Of a stretch of 64,000 nt of DNA, positions 18,174-27,947 are shown one piece after another. Source of the stretch: Brucella pseudogrignonensis (GTDB lineage Bacteria > Pseudomonadota > Alphaproteobacteria > Rhizobiales > Rhizobiaceae); NCBI RefSeq assembly GCF_002252525.1, contig NZ_NNRM01000017.1, forward strand, positions 1 to 64,000, read 5' to 3'. How positions within the stretch are numbered: the stretch's first letter is position 1; every line of letters begins with the position of its first letter. The position numbers and the translations under genes are program-made. The notes below the pieces were generated by a model. That model was not told the origin of the DNA. It ran no database searches and saw only the letters and a list, made by a program, of their open reading frames with translations.

Positions 18174-19286
18174 ATGCGGCTTGTGCATAATCTGGCGAAC
18201 ATCATACGACCGGTCAGTTTTTCAGATTGCCCGGGCTGGGATCAGGACGATCAGGCACTCGCCTTTTCGGCCTTTCGTCGTTCAGCCGATTATGCGGAAC
18301 ATAATCGCTATAACAGCGGCAGCCTCGGTATCAGTTTCGAGGCGCTTATACCGGCTTTTGCCGCCGCGCGTTTGCTTGATAATCCGGATAGGGCGCAGGC
18401 CCGCGCTTTTTTTGAAGCGCATTTTGTTCCATGCCGCATCGATGCAGAAGGATTTGTGACGGCTTTTTACGAGCCGGAGGTTGAAGCATCGCGAACGCCT
18501 GATGCACATTTCACGGTGCCATTTCTGAGAAAACCTGATGATCTTGTGAAGGTCACCGATGAAAACCGTCCCCTGGGGCTCGATGCGTCTTACGCGTTCG
18601 CCCGGCAAACGCCGGACGGTGTTGTTGAATATGATGACCGCAGGACAATCGAGCAAGGCAGCCTGAAAAATCGCGGGCTGGAGCTTGCCTATGTTGCTGA
18701 TCGGGTCGATGCATTTTTCGCACATGTGCAGGGCGCAGCACGGCTGAAGCTTACCGATGGCAGTTTCATGCGGATCACTTACGCAGCCAAAACCGGCCAT
18801 CCATTCACCGGGATCGGGCGCATTCTGGTTGCTAGAGGCGAGATTTCTGCTGAAAGCATCTCCATGCAGACAATCCGCCAGTGGTTGAAAGATCATCCTG
18901 AAAAAGCCGATGACCTTATCTGGCAGAACCGTTCCTATATTTTCTTCCGCGAAACGGCATTTGATAGTAATGATGGGCATGACCCAAATTTAGGGCAGAT
19001 CGCAGCGGCCAAGGTTCCTCTGACAGCTGGTCGCTCTATCGCAGTCGACAGGCTTCTGCATACATTCGGAACGCCTATCTTTGTCGATGCGCCAAGCGTA
19101 ACGGAATTCGATCATACGCCCTTCTCCCGGTTGATGATCGCGCAGGATACCGGCACAGCGATTGTCGGCCCTGCGCGCGGTGATCTCTTTGCAGGATCGG
19201 GTGATGCAGCCGGGGAAATCGCCGGCGGTATCAAGAGCAAGGCCGATTTTTATGCGCTGGTCCCGCGCGCACTGGTCGGGAATTGA
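18174..19286 (+). CDS. mltA: Membrane-bound lytic murein transglycosylase A (MltA)
   Basis: MltA cuts the MurNAc-GlcNAc bond of peptidoglycan. The protein (370 aa) has the MltA domain (about residues 70-250, with FYEPEVEAS and VQGAARLKL) and a C-terminal 3D domain (AQDTGTAIVGPARGDLFAGS) carrying the catalytic aspartate. Unusually, no signal peptide or lipobox is visible: the protein starts MRLVHNLANIIRPVSF, and an in-frame TGA at 18168 excludes an upstream start. No clear ribosome site precedes the ATG. Confidence 0.9.
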   Translation: MRLVHNLANIIRPVSFSDCPGWDQDDQALAFSAFRRSADYAEHNRYNSGSLGISFEALIPAFAAARLLDNPDRAQARAFFEAHFVPCRIDAEGFVTAFYEPEVEASRTPDAHFTVPFLRKPDDLVKVTDENRPLGLDASYAFARQTPDGVVEYDDRRTIEQGSLKNRGLELAYVADRVDAFFAHVQGAARLKLTDGSFMRITYAAKTGHPFTGIGRILVARGEISAESISMQTIRQWLKDHPEKADDLIWQNRSYIFFRETAFDSNDGHDPNLGQIAAAKVPLTAGRSIAVDRLLHTFGTPIFVDAPSVTEFDHTPFSRLMIAQDTGTAIVGPARGDLFAGSGDAAGEIAGGIKSKADFYALVPRALVGN

Positions 19287-19289
19287 TCG

Positions 19290-19886
19290 ATGATCGATAA
19301 GAACGAAAAATCCGCAAAAGATTATCTACGGCCTGAAGATCGCATTCTCTGGGAAACGGTGGCTAAAACAGCAAAACCTCTGTCTGGAAAGAAGCCCAAG
19401 GAAGAGGAAGAGTTTCCGGATTTCAAAACGGTGATGGCGCAGGAGGCTGAGAAAAAGCCTGCGAAAAAGGCGCCCTCGTCTGCAGCTGACACGCAGACGC
19501 CGAAAAAGAAGGTCAACTCGCTCAAGGAAATGCCGATCCATGCCTTTGATCGGCCAACCCATCGCAAGATTTCCAAAGGACGTGTGGATATTGAAGCACG
19601 CATCGATCTGCACGGGCTCACACAAAACGATGCTTATGAGCTGCTCTATGGCTTCCTGCTCAGCGCACATGCGCGCGGATTGAAGCATGTGATGGTGATT
19701 ACCGGCAAGGGCCGCTCTTTCGGCAGCGAAGGCGTGCTCAAGCAGGCGGTGCCACACTGGTTTTCGACGCCTTTGTTCCGGCTGCTGGTCAGCGCCTATG
19801 AAGACGCCGCGCGTCATCATGGCGGGCATGGCGCGCTTTATGTCCGCTTGCGCAGGCAGACCCAGGGCGGAGGTCTTATCCGATGA
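19290..19886 (+). CDS. Smr-domain protein (MutS2 C-terminal-like nuclease)
   Basis: A 198-aa protein with a charged Lys/Glu-rich N-terminal half and a C-terminal Smr domain: IDLHGLTQNDAYELL (about residue 108), VMVITGKGRSFGSEGVL and HGGHGALYVRLRR. The Smr fold has DNA-nicking or RNA endonuclease activity in characterised members, and the LDLHG and TGxG motifs are kept here. It starts 3 bp after mltA and overlaps the XRE gene (ATGA), so these three genes are probably co-transcribed. Confidence 0.88.
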   Translation: MIDKNEKSAKDYLRPEDRILWETVAKTAKPLSGKKPKEEEEFPDFKTVMAQEAEKKPAKKAPSSAADTQTPKKKVNSLKEMPIHAFDRPTHRKISKGRVDIEARIDLHGLTQNDAYELLYGFLLSAHARGLKHVMVITGKGRSFGSEGVLKQAVPHWFSTPLFRLLVSAYEDAARHHGGHGALYVRLRRQTQGGGLIR

Positions 19887-20272
19887 CCCCCTTTGGCAAG
19901 CGGCTTCGTGATCTTCGTGAGGAACGCAACGTTACACAGAAAGAAATGGCTGCAGCGCTGCGCGTATCACCAGCCTATCTTTCGGCGCTGGAACACGGAC
20001 GGCGGGGACAGCCAACCTGGGATATGCTGCAGCGCATCATCACTTATTTCAATATTATCTGGGATGAGGCAGAGGAGCTGCAAAATCTGGCAGCTGTCTC
20101 GCATCCGCGCGTGGTGATCGATACGTCCGGTCTCTCGCCGCAGGCAACCGAGCTTGCAAACCTTCTGGCACGTAATATCCGCATCATCGATCGCGAGACG
20201 ATCAAACATCTGACGGAAGAAATCGAGGCGGCACGCAAGCGCCGCCGTGGCCTGAAGCCGCTTCAACGTTAA
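19883..20272 (+). CDS. XRE-family helix-turn-helix transcriptional regulator
   Basis: A 129-aa DNA-binding protein. The HTH covers residues about 6-60 (LRDLREERNVTQKEMAAAL, VSPAYLSALEHGRRG). The C-terminal half (ATELANLLARNIRIIDRETI) is helical and conserved in alphaproteobacteria. Target genes are unknown. It overlaps the smr stop. Confidence 0.85.
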   Translation: MTPFGKRLRDLREERNVTQKEMAAALRVSPAYLSALEHGRRGQPTWDMLQRIITYFNIIWDEAEELQNLAAVSHPRVVIDTSGLSPQATELANLLARNIRIIDRETIKHLTEEIEAARKRRRGLKPLQR

Positions 20273-20340
20273 ATAAAAATTATACAGGCACTGTTTATAG
20301 GCTCTCGAGCAAAGGTTGCTTAAGTGTGGGGGCGCGCTTG

Positions 20341-21447
20341 ATGGTTGCGGAAGACGGATCCTCTGTTTCGATACACCCGGAGCCGGGTAAACATATTTAC
20401 GGGCTTGATATTCTTCGTCTGGTTTCTGCTATCGCAGTGATGCTGTTTCATTTCGCTTTCAGAGGTGAAGCCGCAGGAGAGTTACCTGCGGTTGATATTC
20501 CTCACTTTATGAAGAGCGTGGCCAGTTATGGCTATCTGGGGGTCAGCATCTTTTTTATTATCAGCGGCTTTGTGATCGCCTATTCGGCGGAAGGCCAGAA
20601 GCCATTCAATTTCTTGATTTCCAGATTTTCCCGGATTTATCCCACATTTCTTATCATCATGAGCGTATCCGCCCTGGTGATCTGGCTGTCAGGAAACCCA
20701 CTGTTTCAAATCAGTTCCGATCAGTATCTGGCGAACATCTTCATCTTTTCGAAGCTGTTGGGGCAATCCTTTGTGGATGGTGCCTATTGGTCAATTGTAC
20801 TCGAACTTATTTTCTATGGCTGGATTTTCATCCTTATTGCGCTCGGGCAGTTCCACAATATCATCCGGATAATCCCGCTCTGGCTGGGATTCTCATTTCT
20901 GAATGAATTCTATATTGGTTCAGAGCATTTGCAGAACCTTTTTATCACTGAATATAGCGGCTTCTTTGCAATGGGGATCATCTATAGCAGGTTGAGGCGA
21001 CAGCGCTCATTTTATGCGGTGCTGCTGTTTATCCTCGCTGCAATCTTTGCAATCTATACCACCCTTGCTGGTGCCGAATGGGCCGAGAAAACCTATTCCA
21101 TCAAGCGTTCTCCGGTGGCGATGACAGCAATTATTCTGGCTTCGATTGCAGTTTTGCTCTTACTGACAAAGCTAAATATCGGCCAAAAACATCAGAGGAT
21201 GCTAGGCATTCTTGGTGGTATGACCTATGCACTTTATCTTGTGCACCAGAATGTCGGCTATATCGCCATCACCGCTTTACTGAGTAATCTCGGGCCGGTT
21301 ACCGCCATTGTCATAACAATGATCGGGCTGATCCTGTTTGCTACGCTCTTCCATGTTGTTGTAGAGCGAAGGATCAACCCGATGATCAAGAAGAAATTGC
21401 TGCTTTTGGTGGACAGATCTCTGCGTTCAGAGCGCGTTTCGATCTAA
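20341..21447 (+). CDS. Acyltransferase 3 family membrane protein
   Basis: The product (about 368 aa) has roughly ten hydrophobic helices. The N-terminal signature YGLDILRLVSAIAVMLFHFAF holds the conserved Arg and His of family 3 acyltransferases, which O-acylate sugars of exopolysaccharide, O-antigen, Nod factor or glycan chains at the inner membrane. FFIISGFVIAYS follows. An ATG at 20341 with GGGGG upstream was chosen; GTG 20326 is possible. The base composition looks more AT-rich than its neighbours, so lateral gain is possible. The acceptor cannot be predicted. Confidence 0.85.
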   Translation: MVAEDGSSVSIHPEPGKHIYGLDILRLVSAIAVMLFHFAFRGEAAGELPAVDIPHFMKSVASYGYLGVSIFFIISGFVIAYSAEGQKPFNFLISRFSRIYPTFLIIMSVSALVIWLSGNPLFQISSDQYLANIFIFSKLLGQSFVDGAYWSIVLELIFYGWIFILIALGQFHNIIRIIPLWLGFSFLNEFYIGSEHLQNLFITEYSGFFAMGIIYSRLRRQRSFYAVLLFILAAIFAIYTTLAGAEWAEKTYSIKRSPVAMTAIILASIAVLLLLTKLNIGQKHQRMLGILGGMTYALYLVHQNVGYIAITALLSNLGPVTAIVITMIGLILFATLFHVVVERRINPMIKKKLLLLVDRSLRSERVSI

Positions 21448-21465
21448 TCCAATCATATCTTAACT

Positions 21466-22431
21466 CTAAAAAAGCGCTTTCAGTTCATCGAGCTTGGTGT
21501 TGACCAGCCAGCCATAGTAATTTTCCTGCGGCATCAAAGGCTCCTGCCCGGATGCCTTGCGCTGGGTATTTTCATTGGCAAGCGCGCGGGCGCGGGCGGT
21601 CGATCCGCCGGTATTGTACAGTGTTGCTGTCAGGCCGGGGTTTTTCGAAATATCGAAATCGGCAATCTGGCGATAATCGGTGATCGACTGCTTCAGCGTT
21701 GCCGCGATGTAAGGCAGTGTCAGATCAGGGTCCATGATGGTCTTGTAAACTGTATTGCCGTTCTCGGCATTAAGCTTCGGCAGACCCGATACGCGATTGA
21801 CCATGTCCGACATCTGCAGTGCGGTCAGCGGATTGATCTGGCCGAGGCCAAAGGTCTGGCCGGCATAGAACGGCTGGAAGAACACGGCGCTGAAACGATT
21901 GTTCGGATATGTCTTGCCGCCAACCGATTTTCCGCGGAACTGCTTGTTCCAGATCGTCTCGCGGCAGCTCCACAGCGAATAGCTGTCCTTGAACTTGAGG
22001 CATTCGGAAAACTCCGGACGCTTCACGAACTGGCCGATGCTTTCGCCATTATAACCAAAGCTCACGCCCTGGTTCACATAGGACATGGCCTTGACGTAAT
22101 AGGTCTGTAATCGGTCATAGACATCGACATTGTAGGTATGTTCACCAACGATCGCACCGACGATATGGATCGGATCGATGCCATAAGCCGAAGCCGTTGA
22201 CTTGATCTTCGAACGCAGCGAGGCGTCCTTTTTCAGAAGATTATAAATCTTGCGATACTTGGCTTCATAGGTCGTGCTCAGCTCCTTGGTGCGCTTGGCT
22301 GAGGCGCCGGGAATGGCAGGCTGTTCTGCACTGCGGTTTCCGGGCGGAACCGTAACGGCTGCATAGGCGCTCTGGCAGGAGAAAGCGATGGCAAGGCAGA
22401 TGCCTGCAATACGGTTCAGTCGACTGGTCAT
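21466..22431 (-). CDS. DUF1402 family secreted protein
   Basis: A 321-aa protein with a Sec signal peptide (MTSRLNRIAGICLAIAFSC, cleavage likely after QSAYA). The body has a lysozyme-like look: YGIDPIHIVGAIVGEHTYNV contains a Glu in a position like that of a transglycosylase, and TFGLGQINPLTALQMSD resembles the GLGQ motif of soluble lytic transglycosylases. The family is DUF1402; a muramidase role is inference. The start 22431 was chosen for the signal peptide; the frame stays open to 22692 without a credible product. Confidence 0.8.
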   Translation of the reverse strand: MTSRLNRIAGICLAIAFSCQSAYAAVTVPPGNRSAEQPAIPGASAKRTKELSTTYEAKYRKIYNLLKKDASLRSKIKSTASAYGIDPIHIVGAIVGEHTYNVDVYDRLQTYYVKAMSYVNQGVSFGYNGESIGQFVKRPEFSECLKFKDSYSLWSCRETIWNKQFRGKSVGGKTYPNNRFSAVFFQPFYAGQTFGLGQINPLTALQMSDMVNRVSGLPKLNAENGNTVYKTIMDPDLTLPYIAATLKQSITDYRQIADFDISKNPGLTATLYNTGGSTARARALANENTQRKASGQEPLMPQENYYGWLVNTKLDELKALF

Positions 22432-22485
22432 TGCGCGGAAACGGCCCCAATATGGTAAACGATCTATAAAAGTTGCCGCAAAATA

Positions 22486-22512
22486 AAAAACCCCCTCGAT
22501 GAAGTCGAGGGG
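22486..22512 (-). terminator. Terminator of the hslV-UPF0314-hslU operon
   Basis: CCCCTCGA and TCGAGGGG pair across TGAAG. On the minus strand the stem is followed by TTTTTTATTTT. It separates hslU from the DUF1402 gene in the same direction. Confidence 0.88.
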
Positions 22513-22585
22513 ATTTTTGTCTTTCGGGATTATGGGACCCAAGCGTGACTTTCTGGTCACGTTCCTGGATCGCATCTCAGGTTCT

Positions 22586-23890
22586 TTACAGAATGAAACG
22601 CGAAAGGTCCGTGTTCTTGGCCAGATCGCCGATGGTCTTGCGGACATATTCCCCATCGACCTTGAAGTCCGAACCGGCCTTGTCAGGTGCATTGTAGGAA
22701 ATATCGTCCAGAACCCGTTCCATCACCGTCTGCAAGCGACGCGCGCCAATGTTTTCGACGGTCGAGTTGAGATCGACCGCAATGTCAGCCAAAGCATCAA
22801 TCGCGTCGTCCGTAATATCGAGCTTCACCTCTTCCGTCGCCATCAACGCAATATATTGCTTGATGAGGCTGACTTCGGTTTCAGTCAGAATCCGGCGGAA
22901 ATCTTCACGCGTCAGCGCGTTCAATTCCACACGGATCGGCAGACGACCCTGAAGTTCCGGCAGCAGGTCGGAAGGCTTGGAAACGTGGAACGCACCCGAT
23001 GCGATGAACAGGATATGATCGGTTTTCACCGGACCATATTTCGTCGCAACAGTCGTGCCTTCAACAAGCGGCAGCAGATCGCGCTGCACGCCTTCGCGTG
23101 AGACGCCTGCTCCCATTCCGCCTTCGCGTGCTGCGATCTTGTCGATTTCGTCAAGGAAGACGATGCCGTCATTTTCAGTTGAACGCAGAGCTTCCTGAAT
23201 GAGCTGATCCTGATCGAGTAGCTTGTCAGACTCGTCATTGATCAGGATTGCATAGGATTCCTTGACCGTGGTTTTGCGCGTTTTGGTGCGCCCGCCCATG
23301 GCCTTGCCGAAAATATCGCCGATATTGATCATGCCGATATTGGCACCAGGCATACCCGGAATTTCGAAATTCTGGCCTGAACCTGTATCGGCGACCTCGA
23401 TCTCGATTTCCTTATCGTCCAGCTCGCCGTCACGCAGCTTCTTGCGGAAGCTTTCGCGGGTGGCAGGGCTTGCAGTCTTGCCGACAAGACCGTCAAGCAC
23501 GCGCTCTTCAGCATTGATGTGTGCCTTGGCCTTCACGTCTTCGCGCTTCTTTTCACGCACCAGAGCGATCGCGGCTTCAACCAGATCGCGGATGATCTGT
23601 TCAACGTCGCGGCCAACATAGCCCACTTCGGTAAATTTGGTGGCTTCAACCTTGATGAAAGGAGCGCCTGCAAGCTTGGCGAGCCGACGGGAGATTTCCG
23701 TCTTGCCAACGCCGGTCGGTCCGATCATCAGGATGTTTTTTGGCATGACCTCTTCGCGCATCTGGCCTTCCAGCTGCTGGCGGCGCCAGCGATTGCGCAG
23801 AGCGATAGCGACGGCGCGCTTGGCGTCGTTCTGGCCGATGATGAAGCGGTCAAGTTCGGAAACGATTTCACGGGGAGAAAAATTACTCAT
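22586..23890 (-). CDS. hslU: ATP-dependent protease ATPase subunit HslU (ClpY)
   Basis: This AAA+ unfoldase (434 aa) feeds substrates to the HslV protease. The Walker [18 protein letters not shown] is at about residues 57-73 and Walker [13 protein letters not shown] is at about 245. The intermediate I-domain (about 110-230) lies between them, and the C-terminal ISYNAPDK with the DLSRFIL tail inserts into HslV. ATG 23890 was chosen over a start at 23911 that would overlap the upstream gene. Confidence 0.97.
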   Translation of the reverse strand: MSNFSPREIVSELDRFIIGQNDAKRAVAIALRNRWRRQQLEGQMREEVMPKNILMIGPTGVGKTEISRRLAKLAGAPFIKVEATKFTEVGYVGRDVEQIIRDLVEAAIALVREKKREDVKAKAHINAEERVLDGLVGKTASPATRESFRKKLRDGELDDKEIEIEVADTGSGQNFEIPGMPGANIGMINIGDIFGKAMGGRTKTRKTTVKESYAILINDESDKLLDQDQLIQEALRSTENDGIVFLDEIDKIAAREGGMGAGVSREGVQRDLLPLVEGTTVATKYGPVKTDHILFIASGAFHVSKPSDLLPELQGRLPIRVELNALTREDFRRILTETEVSLIKQYIALMATEEVKLDITDDAIDALADIAVDLNSTVENIGARRLQTVMERVLDDISYNAPDKAGSDFKVDGEYVRKTIGDLAKNTDLSRFIL

Positions 23891-23892
23891 GA

Positions 23893-24483
23893 TTATAACC
23901 CGGTTTGCCACTGCTTGATGAACTCGAACGGATGCAGCAGCATGATCACGTTGAGCGTAAGGTTGTCGCGGATGACAATGAGCGCCAGAACTTCAAAAAA
24001 GAGCGCAGTCGCGACGGTGATTTTTGTTGGCAGTTTGGCTGCGATCAGAAAGCCGATCATGGCGAAAACACTGTCGGAAACCGAATTCACGATACTATCG
24101 CCAAAATAGTCCACCGAGGACGTATTGGCGCGATAGCGCTCGATGATGAAATTCGAGTTTTCGACCAGTTCCCAGGCGGCTTCAACGCCGACTGCCACAG
24201 CAAGTCTCAAGCCCAGCGGAGCCTTTGGCGCGATGATTGTCAGAAGCCAGTAGAACAGAAAGCCATGAATGATATGCGAGAGCGTATACCAGTCGGCTAT
24301 ATGCTGCGAATTCTCAGACATCAGCGAACCGGACCATAATTTTATGGTGCCGCATTCGCACATGGGAATTCGTCCGTCGATATAAAGCCAGGAGGCCTGT
24401 ATAACGAGAATGGCAAGGACGATCAGAGCACCTAAGCCCCAACGATGTGTCTTGGAGGTTGAGGCTTGCGCTATTGAGCTCAT
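23893..24483 (-). CDS. UPF0314 / DUF2585 integral membrane protein
   Basis: A 196-aa protein with about five hydrophobic segments ([71 protein letters not shown]). Charged motifs CECGTIKLW and [11 protein letters not shown] lie between the helices. The family is confined largely to Hyphomicrobiales, and its function is unknown. It sits between hslV (4-nt ATGA overlap) and hslU (2-bp gap), so it is translated with the protease subunits. Confidence 0.85.
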   Translation of the reverse strand: MSSIAQASTSKTHRWGLGALIVLAILVIQASWLYIDGRIPMCECGTIKLWSGSLMSENSQHIADWYTLSHIIHGFLFYWLLTIIAPKAPLGLRLAVAVGVEAAWELVENSNFIIERYRANTSSVDYFGDSIVNSVSDSVFAMIGFLIAAKLPTKITVATALFFEVLALIVIRDNLTLNVIMLLHPFEFIKQWQTGL

Positions 24484-25034
24484 TCGGCGTCGAGGCTTTC
24501 AACAAGAATGCTGTGATTGGTGTAGATGCAGATATCGGCCGCAATCTCCATCGCCTTGCGGGCGATTTCCTCAGCATCCTTATCGGTATCGATCAGCGCG
24601 CGGGCTGCGGCCAGCGCATAATTGCCGCCCGATCCGATGGCCATGACGCCATGTTCGGGTTCAAGCACGTCGCCCGTACCGGTGAGTGCCAGCGTCACCT
24701 TGCTGTCGGCAACCAGCATCATGGCTTCCAGCTTGCGCAGATAGCGGTCGGTGCGCCAGTCCTTGGCGAGTTCGACGGAGGCGCGCATCAGCTGATCCGG
24801 ATATTGTTCAAGCTTGGCTTCAAGGCGCTCAAGCAGGGTGAAGGCATCAGCCGTGGCACCGGCGAAACCGGCAATGACATTGCCTTTGCCGATGCGGCGC
24901 ACTTTGCGCGCATTGCCCTTCATCACGGTGTTGCCGAGCGAGACCTGCCCGTCACCGGCGATAACAACCTTGTTACCCTTGCGAACGGTGACAATGGTCG
25001 TGCCGTAAATTGTCGTGGGATTATGTTCGATCAT
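24480..25034 (-). CDS. hslV: ATP-dependent protease peptidase subunit HslV (ClpQ)
   Basis: A 184-aa proteasome-type threonine peptidase. The mature N-terminus begins [23 protein letters not shown] (key residues TT and GDGQVS) after removal of [11 protein letters not shown]. The [14 protein letters not shown] and [17 protein letters not shown] motifs are typical. It starts the hslV-UPF0314-hslU operon and is divergent from hisB across a 347-bp gap. Confidence 0.97.
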   Translation of the reverse strand: MIEHNPTTIYGTTIVTVRKGNKVVIAGDGQVSLGNTVMKGNARKVRRIGKGNVIAGFAGATADAFTLLERLEAKLEQYPDQLMRASVELAKDWRTDRYLRKLEAMMLVADSKVTLALTGTGDVLEPEHGVMAIGSGGNYALAAARALIDTDKDAEEIARKAMEIAADICIYTNHSILVESLDAE

Positions 25035-25187
25035 GGATCACTCCTTTGGCGGCCGATACGTTTCCATCTGGCAAACGCATAAGCCCCTTATTTGGCTCGA
25101 AGCTCGCTTCGTCGGCTCAAGAGCTAACTGAATCGGGTTTCGTTGTGAATATTTAAGAAGGGGCTGGCAAAATGCAAATGGCTAACA

Positions 25188-25230
25188 GCGCATTCCAAAA
25201 AGTGTGAAACGGTTTTTGGATGAAATGCGC
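25188..25230 (+). repeat. Intergenic hairpin repeat, subfamily C, copy 1
   Basis: The element opens GCGCATTCC and closes AATGCGC, giving a terminal inverted repeat GCGCATT/AATGCGC. The core AAAAGTGTGAAACGGTTTT forms the same GAA-loop hairpin as the other subfamilies, with a T-A apical pair and A-T at the base. The hslV-hisB gap (25035-25381) otherwise shows no identified site. Confidence 0.85.
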
Positions 25231-25242
25231 TGCTGGGAAAGC

Positions 25243-25284
25243 CGCATTCCAAAAAGTGTGAAACGGCTTTTTGATAAAATGCGC
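25243..25284 (+). repeat. Intergenic hairpin repeat, subfamily C, copy 2
   Basis: A second tandem copy, 12 bp after copy 1, differing in a few bases (CGGCTTTTTG in place of CGGTTTTTGG). Same GAA loop and T-A apical pair. Confidence 0.82.
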
Positions 25285-25381
25285 GCAAACAAAAGTCAGA
25301 ATGTTGGGAGCATCCCTAAAACCATTGGCAAAAGCGGCCAGCTGTTCTAGAACGCGAAAAGATTTCAACAGAGGAAATGCT

Positions 25382-25990
25382 ATGACGGCTGAAAGCGCCC
25401 GCAAAGCAAGTATCGAACGTTCAACAAAAGAAACAAGCATTGCTGTTTCTGTGGATCTGGACGGCAACGGCAAGTTCGACATTACAACTGGTGTCGGCTT
25501 CTTCGATCACATGCTGGAGCAGCTTTCCCGACATTCGCTCATCGACATGCGCGTCATGGCCAAGGGCGATCTGCATATCGATGACCACCACACAGTCGAA
25601 GATACCGGCATTGCGTTGGGTCAGGCTGTGGCGAAAGCGCTTGGTGAGCGTCGCGGCATCGTGCGTTATGCCTCGATGGATCTCGCCATGGACGACACGC
25701 TGACGGGTGCGGCGGTCGATGTTTCGGGCCGTGCCTTTCTGGTCTGGAACGTGAATTTCACGACGGCCAAGATCGGCACCTTCGATACTGAACTGGTGCG
25801 CGAGTTCTTCCAGGCTTTTGCGATGAATGCAGGCATTACGCTGCATATCAACAATCACTATGGTGCCAACAATCACCATATTGCAGAATCGATCTTCAAG
25901 GCCGTGGCCCGGGTTTTGCGCACAGCGCTCGAAACCGATCCGCGCCAGAAGGATGCAATTCCCTCGACCAAGGGGTCGCTGAAGGGATAA
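25382..25990 (+). CDS. hisB: Imidazoleglycerol-phosphate dehydratase
   Basis: This 202-aa manganese enzyme catalyses the sixth step of histidine synthesis. Metal-binding motifs [17 protein letters not shown] and [16 protein letters not shown] are present, and [15 protein letters not shown] is the N-terminal signature. It is monofunctional, with no phosphatase domain. AGAGGAAATGCT precedes the ATG. First gene of the his cluster. Confidence 0.97.
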   Translation: MTAESARKASIERSTKETSIAVSVDLDGNGKFDITTGVGFFDHMLEQLSRHSLIDMRVMAKGDLHIDDHHTVEDTGIALGQAVAKALGERRGIVRYASMDLAMDDTLTGAAVDVSGRAFLVWNVNFTTAKIGTFDTELVREFFQAFAMNAGITLHINNHYGANNHHIAESIFKAVARVLRTALETDPRQKDAIPSTKGSLKG

Positions 25991-26012
25991 GTCTTTCCCG
26001 AAAGGACGTGTC

Positions 26013-26513
26013 ATGGCGCAATTCGTCGTTCTTGAACCAGCCGGAACTCAACGTTCCGAAAAAGCGGTTTTCGTGCGCGACGGATTTTACGCCTTAGCGC
26101 TGATCCTCCCGTTTGTCTGGCTTTTGTTGCAGCGGCTCTGGTTTGAAGCCATTGCCGTTCTCGGTGTGACGATCCTGCTGGGCGTGGCAGGTTCTGCATT
26201 GGGCATCTCCAATGCAGTGCCGCTGATCACGTTGTTGTTTTCGCTTTTTGTGGCGCTGGAAGGCGTTAACTGGAAGATCGCGAAGCTAAAGCGTCAAGGT
26301 TTCGTTGAAACAGCCGTCATTGATGCGGCTGATCTGGAGGAAGCGGAAATCCGCTACTTCTACGGTCTTAAAGAAGCGGCAGAGCCAGCGACAGAAATTA
26401 AAGACTCCCTGAAGGACACTTCTGCGCCGGAATGGGCGCAGCAGCCCCCTCGTCCCACTTATTCCTCATTTGGCTCGACGATCGGATTTGTCGGACATCG
26501 CGGAGAAAACTGA
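26013..26513 (+). CDS. DUF2628 domain membrane protein
   Basis: A 166-aa protein with two hydrophobic segments ([20 protein letters not shown] and [19 protein letters not shown], plus a third [17 protein letters not shown]). A soluble C-terminal tail rich in Ala/Glu follows. This DUF2628 protein regularly lies between hisB and hisH in Hyphomicrobiales, but no role in histidine synthesis is known. AAAGGA lies 8 nt before the ATG. Confidence 0.82.
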   Translation: MAQFVVLEPAGTQRSEKAVFVRDGFYALALILPFVWLLLQRLWFEAIAVLGVTILLGVAGSALGISNAVPLITLLFSLFVALEGVNWKIAKLKRQGFVETAVIDAADLEEAEIRYFYGLKEAAEPATEIKDSLKDTSAPEWAQQPPRPTYSSFGSTIGFVGHRGEN

Positions 26514-26515
26514 AA

Positions 26516-27166
26516 ATGCGTGTTGCAATTATCGACTATGGTTCCGGCAATCTTCGCTCGGCCACCAAGGCCTTTGAGCGTGCCGCCCATGAGAGCGGTG
26601 TGAAAGCTGAAATCGAACTGACAGCGGATGCCGATCGCGTGGCGAGCGCGGACCGCATCGTGCTGCCGGGCGTTGGCGCTTATGCCGATTGCCGTCGCGG
26701 CCTCCATGCGGTTTCCGGCATGGTGGAAGCACTGGAAGATGTGGTTCTGAAAAAGGCGCATCCGTTTCTTGGCATCTGCGTGGGCATGCAGTTGATGTCG
26801 GAACGCGGCCTTGAAAAAGAAGTGACCGAAGGTCTCGGCTGGATCGCAGGTGATGTGCGTGAAATGACGCCGTCCGACCTGACGCTCAAGATTCCGCAGA
26901 TCGGCTGGAACAGGATTCACGTGAAACATTCGCATCCGGTGTTTGACGGTATCGCTACCGGCGAGAACGGCTTGCATGCCTATTTTGTGCATTCCTATAT
27001 GTTCGACGCGAAGAACAAAGCAGAAGTGCTGGCCGTCACCGAATATGGTGGCGATGTGACCGCAACGGTTGGTCGCGACAACATGATCGGCACGCAGTTC
27101 CATCCTGAAAAGAGCCAGCTGCTTGGCCTTTCGCTTATTGCCAATTTCCTGAAATGGAAGCCTTGA
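26516..27166 (+). CDS. hisH: Imidazole glycerol phosphate synthase glutaminase subunit HisH
   Basis: The glutaminase (216 aa) supplies ammonia to HisF. The nucleophile motif [14 protein letters not shown] (Cys) and the dyad QFHPEKSQ (His, Glu) are present, and the N-terminus is [17 protein letters not shown]. It starts 2 bp after the DUF2628 gene. Its codons for Ile-His-Val-Lys-His hold a parS-like sequence (26913-26928). Confidence 0.97.
   Translation: MRVAIIDYGSGNLRSATKAFERAAHESGVKAEIELTADADRVASADRIVLPGVGAYADCRRGLHAVSGMVEALEDVVLKKAHPFLGICVGMQLMSERGLEKEVTEGLGWIAGDVREMTPSDLTLKIPQIGWNRIHVKHSHPVFDGIATGENGLHAYFVHSYMFDAKNKAEVLAVTEYGGDVTATVGRDNMIGTQFHPEKSQLLGLSLIANFLKWKP
26913..26928. other. Weak parS-like site inside hisH
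   Basis: GGATTCACGTGAAACA, identical to the sequence inside hemJ and two mismatches from the parS consensus. It lies about 14.6 kb right of the predicted oriC. It may be a coincidence of the Ile-His-Val-Lys codons. Confidence 0.4.
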
Positions 27167-27170
27167 AGAT

Positions 27171-27947
27171 ATGATCCTTTTTCCCGCCATCGATTTGAAA
27201 GACGGTCAATGCGTGCGCCTGAAGTTTGGCGACATGGATCAGGCGACCGTTTACAATGAAGACCCTGCAGCACAGGCCAAAGCTTTTGAGGATCAGGGCT
27301 TTGAATGGCTGCATGTGGTCGATCTTAACGGTGCTTTTGCTGGCGAAAGCGTCAACGGCAAAGCTGTTGAAGCCATTTTGAAAGCGACCAAAAATCCGGT
27401 TCAGCTTGGCGGCGGTATCCGCACGCTTGCCCATATTGAAAGCTGGCTTTCCAAGGGACTGCGCCGCGTTATTCTCGGCACCGTTGCCGTGCGCGATCCG
27501 GCGCTGGTGATCGAAGCCTGCAAGGAATTTCCGGGACAGGTTGCCGTCGGCATTGATGCCAAGGGCGGCTATGTTGCCGTTGAAGGCTGGGCCGAGGCCT
27601 CAGAGCTTGGCGTGGTGGAACTCGCGAAAAAGTTTGAAGGTGCGGGCGTCGCAGCCATTATCTATACCGACATCGACCGTGACGGTGTGCTGGCTGGTAT
27701 CAACTGGGATTCGACGCTCGGTCTTGCAGACAGCGTTTCCATTCCGGTGATCGCATCGGGCGGCCTCGCTTCGATGGAAGATATTAAACGTCTTGCTGCA
27801 CCCGATGCGCGTAAACTGGAAGGTGCGATTTCCGGTCGCGCACTTTATGACGGCCGCATTGATCCGACAGAAGCACTGGCATTGTTAGCCGCGTCGCCCG
27901 CAGCCGCAGAGCGGCGAGGACGCGCATCTGAAGGAACTTCAGTATGA
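27171..27947 (+). CDS. hisA: HisA, ProFAR isomerase (1-(5-phosphoribosyl)-5-[(5-phosphoribosylamino)methylideneamino]imidazole-4-carboxamide isomerase)
   Basis: A (beta-alpha)8-barrel isomerase of histidine synthesis (258 aa). The catalytic Asp of [15 protein letters not shown] and that of YTDIDRDG are present, with phosphate-binding QLGGGIRT and IASGGLAS. About 15 residues at the C-terminus ([18 protein letters not shown]) extend beyond the usual end. Its stop overlaps hisF (ATGA). Confidence 0.96.
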   Translation: MILFPAIDLKDGQCVRLKFGDMDQATVYNEDPAAQAKAFEDQGFEWLHVVDLNGAFAGESVNGKAVEAILKATKNPVQLGGGIRTLAHIESWLSKGLRRVILGTVAVRDPALVIEACKEFPGQVAVGIDAKGGYVAVEGWAEASELGVVELAKKFEGAGVAAIIYTDIDRDGVLAGINWDSTLGLADSVSIPVIASGGLASMEDIKRLAAPDARKLEGAISGRALYDGRIDPTEALALLAASPAAAERRGRASEGTSV

